Source: Kiritimatiellia bacterium (lineage in GTDB: Bacteria > Verrucomicrobiota > Kiritimatiellia > SLAD01). From it: DNA of 14,589 nt. Shown piece by piece: positions 13,522 through 14,589 of the stretch (positions are counted from its first letter, which is position 1; each line of letters starts with the position of its first letter). The DNA lies in NCBI GenBank assembly GCA_007128275.1, contig SKXR01000156.1, forward strand, positions 1-14,589, in the 5' to 3' direction. Below the pieces are notes generated by a model. It was not told the origin of the DNA. It saw nothing but the letters and a program-made list of their open reading frames with translations, and searched no databases. The translations under genes and the position numbers were made by a program.

Positions 13522-14589
13522 TTAATCCAATAAGTCCGCATTGCGGCGGGCGGATTTGCCGGGCAGGATCAGGTTGAGCACCACGCCGACGATACCCGCC
13601 AGGCCGATGCCTTCCAACGCAACGGGTTCGCCGCCGACGCTCATGCCGCCCAGTCCCACAACGAGAATAACAGCCACAATGATCATGTTGCGGGGCAGGG
13701 TCAGATCCTTTTGCGCGCGGACCAAGGTGTTGATCCCGATGACCGTAATCGCTCCGAAAAGGAGGATCATAATGCCGCCCATGACGGGCGTGGGGATGGT
13801 GGCCAATAACCCGCCGAGCTTGCCTATAAACGCCAGGGCGATGGCGGTGAGAGCGGCCCAGGTCATTACGCCGGGGTTTACGGCGCGCGTTAGAGCCACG
13901 GCTCCGGACACTTCCGAGTAGGTCGTGTTGGGCGGGCCGCCCAGCGCCGAGGCGAGCGAGGTGGCCAGGCCGTCGCCGAGCATGGTGTTCTGAATGCCGG
14001 GATCCTCCACGTAATCTTTTCCGGTTACGCCGCCGATGGCTATGACGTCGCCGAAATGTTCGATGGCCGGAGCAATGGCCACAGGAACAATGAACAGAAT
14101 GGCCGGCCAACTCCACTCGGGAAAGGTGAAGGCGGGTACGGCCAACCAAGCGGCTTCGGCAACCGTTTGCATGGATACGAGGCTCGGAGCGGTATAGTTT
14201 GCGAGGAGTCCCGGATCGAACTGGGCTTGTACGGACGCCGCATAGCCCGTGGCGTCGAGCAGCAGGGCGGTGGCGTATCCTGCGACAATGCCGCACAGAA
14301 TGGGAACAAGCCGAAACCATCCTTTGCCCAGCAGGGAAACCAGTACGGTGGTTAGCAGGGCCGCGCCGGCCACGATCATGGCGGTCGATTCAGGCACCAG
14401 CCATACCGCTCCGTTGCCGCTACGGCCCGAGGCCATGTGAATCGCTACCGGCGCGAGGACGAGTCCGATCACCATGATGACGGGGCCGGTCACCACCGCG
14501 GGCAGGATCCGGTGCAGGAGTTCCGAACCGCCGAAGCGAATGAGCAGGCTCAAGAAAATGTAAAGCACGCCGGCGGCGGCTAACCCGCA
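13522..14589 (-). CDS. uraA: UraA-type NCS2 uracil/nucleobase permease, partial (N-terminus outside window)
   Basis: This is the C-terminal 355 residues of a multi-pass inner-membrane permease; the frame is open to the right edge, and a GTG at 14568 is internal, not the start. The family core is clear: IVPVAIAPAIEHFGDVIAIG, then DPGIQNTMLGDGLATSLASA and LGGPPNTTYSEVSGAVALTR. NTTYSE matches the NTTYGE/NTTYAE substrate motif of UraA and RutG and differs from that of xanthine/urate permeases, so uracil (proton symport) is the best guess. The glutamates in IEH and in TTYSE correspond to the substrate-site and proton-coupling glutamates of UraA. About ten hydrophobic segments are visible. It ends in a short polar tail (ARRNADLLD). 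Its nearness to ygeY suggests nucleobase catabolism, but it is on the other strand beyond a regulator. Confidence 0.9.
   Translation of the reverse strand, partial: CGLAAAGVLYIFLSLLIRFGGSELLHRILPAVVTGPVIMVIGLVLAPVAIHMASGRSGNGAVWLVPESTAMIVAGAALLTTVLVSLLGKGWFRLVPILCGIVAGYATALLLDATGYAASVQAQFDPGLLANYTAPSLVSMQTVAEAAWLAVPAFTFPEWSWPAILFIVPVAIAPAIEHFGDVIAIGGVTGKDYVEDPGIQNTMLGDGLATSLASALGGPPNTTYSEVSGAVALTRAVNPGVMTWAALTAIALAFIGKLGGLLATIPTPVMGGIMILLFGAITVIGINTLVRAQKDLTLPRNMIIVAVILVVGLGGMSVGGEPVALEGIGLAGIVGVVLNLILPGKSARRNADLLD

Noticed and set aside
13478..14320. A 280-codon minus-strand frame overlapping the permease
   Set aside because: It is an out-of-frame reading of the permease gene on the same strand, and is Arg/His-rich nonsense with no membrane segments.

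Overview
The window looks like a chromosomal stretch from a Gram-negative bacterium with GC-rich coding DNA. Exported beta-barrel and lipoprotein genes, type II secretion/type IV pilus-like pseudopilins, and an H-X9-DG pseudopilin-like protein beside a Hanks-type Ser/Thr kinase point to the PVC superphylum (Kiritimatiellota/Lentisphaerae/Verrucomicrobia-like). That placement is inferred from gene content; no rRNA or marker gene is present. I see no tRNA, rRNA, CRISPR array, transposase or phage gene.

Layout. (1) 1-1901, minus strand: a tightly packed pseudopilin operon, read right to left as GspG-like, GspG-like, GspH-like and a PilV/GspI-like gene cut by the left edge. (2) 1902-2784: 0.9 kb with no convincing gene, holding a striking 40-bp AT-rich near-perfect palindrome and a smaller inverted repeat. 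(3) 2785-5395, plus strand: a short lipoprotein ORF that looks like the front part of a frame-broken gene, a DUF3431 protein, a secreted protein with a Gly-Arg-Pro repeat tail, and an outer-membrane beta-barrel. (4) 5529-6374, plus: a zinc-ribbon protein fused to a PTS EIIA domain. (5) 6404-9340, minus: an apparent operon of a secreted cyclophilin, a membrane Ser/Thr kinase with a TPR-like tail, and an H-X9-DG protein that lacks a prepilin leader. (6) 9699-12444, plus: a strong sigma70-type promoter, a PLP enzyme of the tryptophan synthase beta fold, and YgeY, the M20 hydrolase linked to selenium-dependent purine catabolism. (7) 12582-14589: a double winged-helix ArsR-like regulator bracketed by two copies of a covarying perfect 30-bp palindrome, then a UraA-type nucleobase permease cut by the right edge.

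The most interesting points are the PLP enzyme-YgeY pair (YgeW and YgeX are absent from the window, a uracil-type permease and a regulator lie next door), the covarying palindromes around the regulator, the zinc-ribbon/EIIA fusion, the kinase/H-X9-DG operon, and the lipoprotein gene whose two frame breaks are of the same kind and whose restored frame ends inside a terminator-like hairpin.
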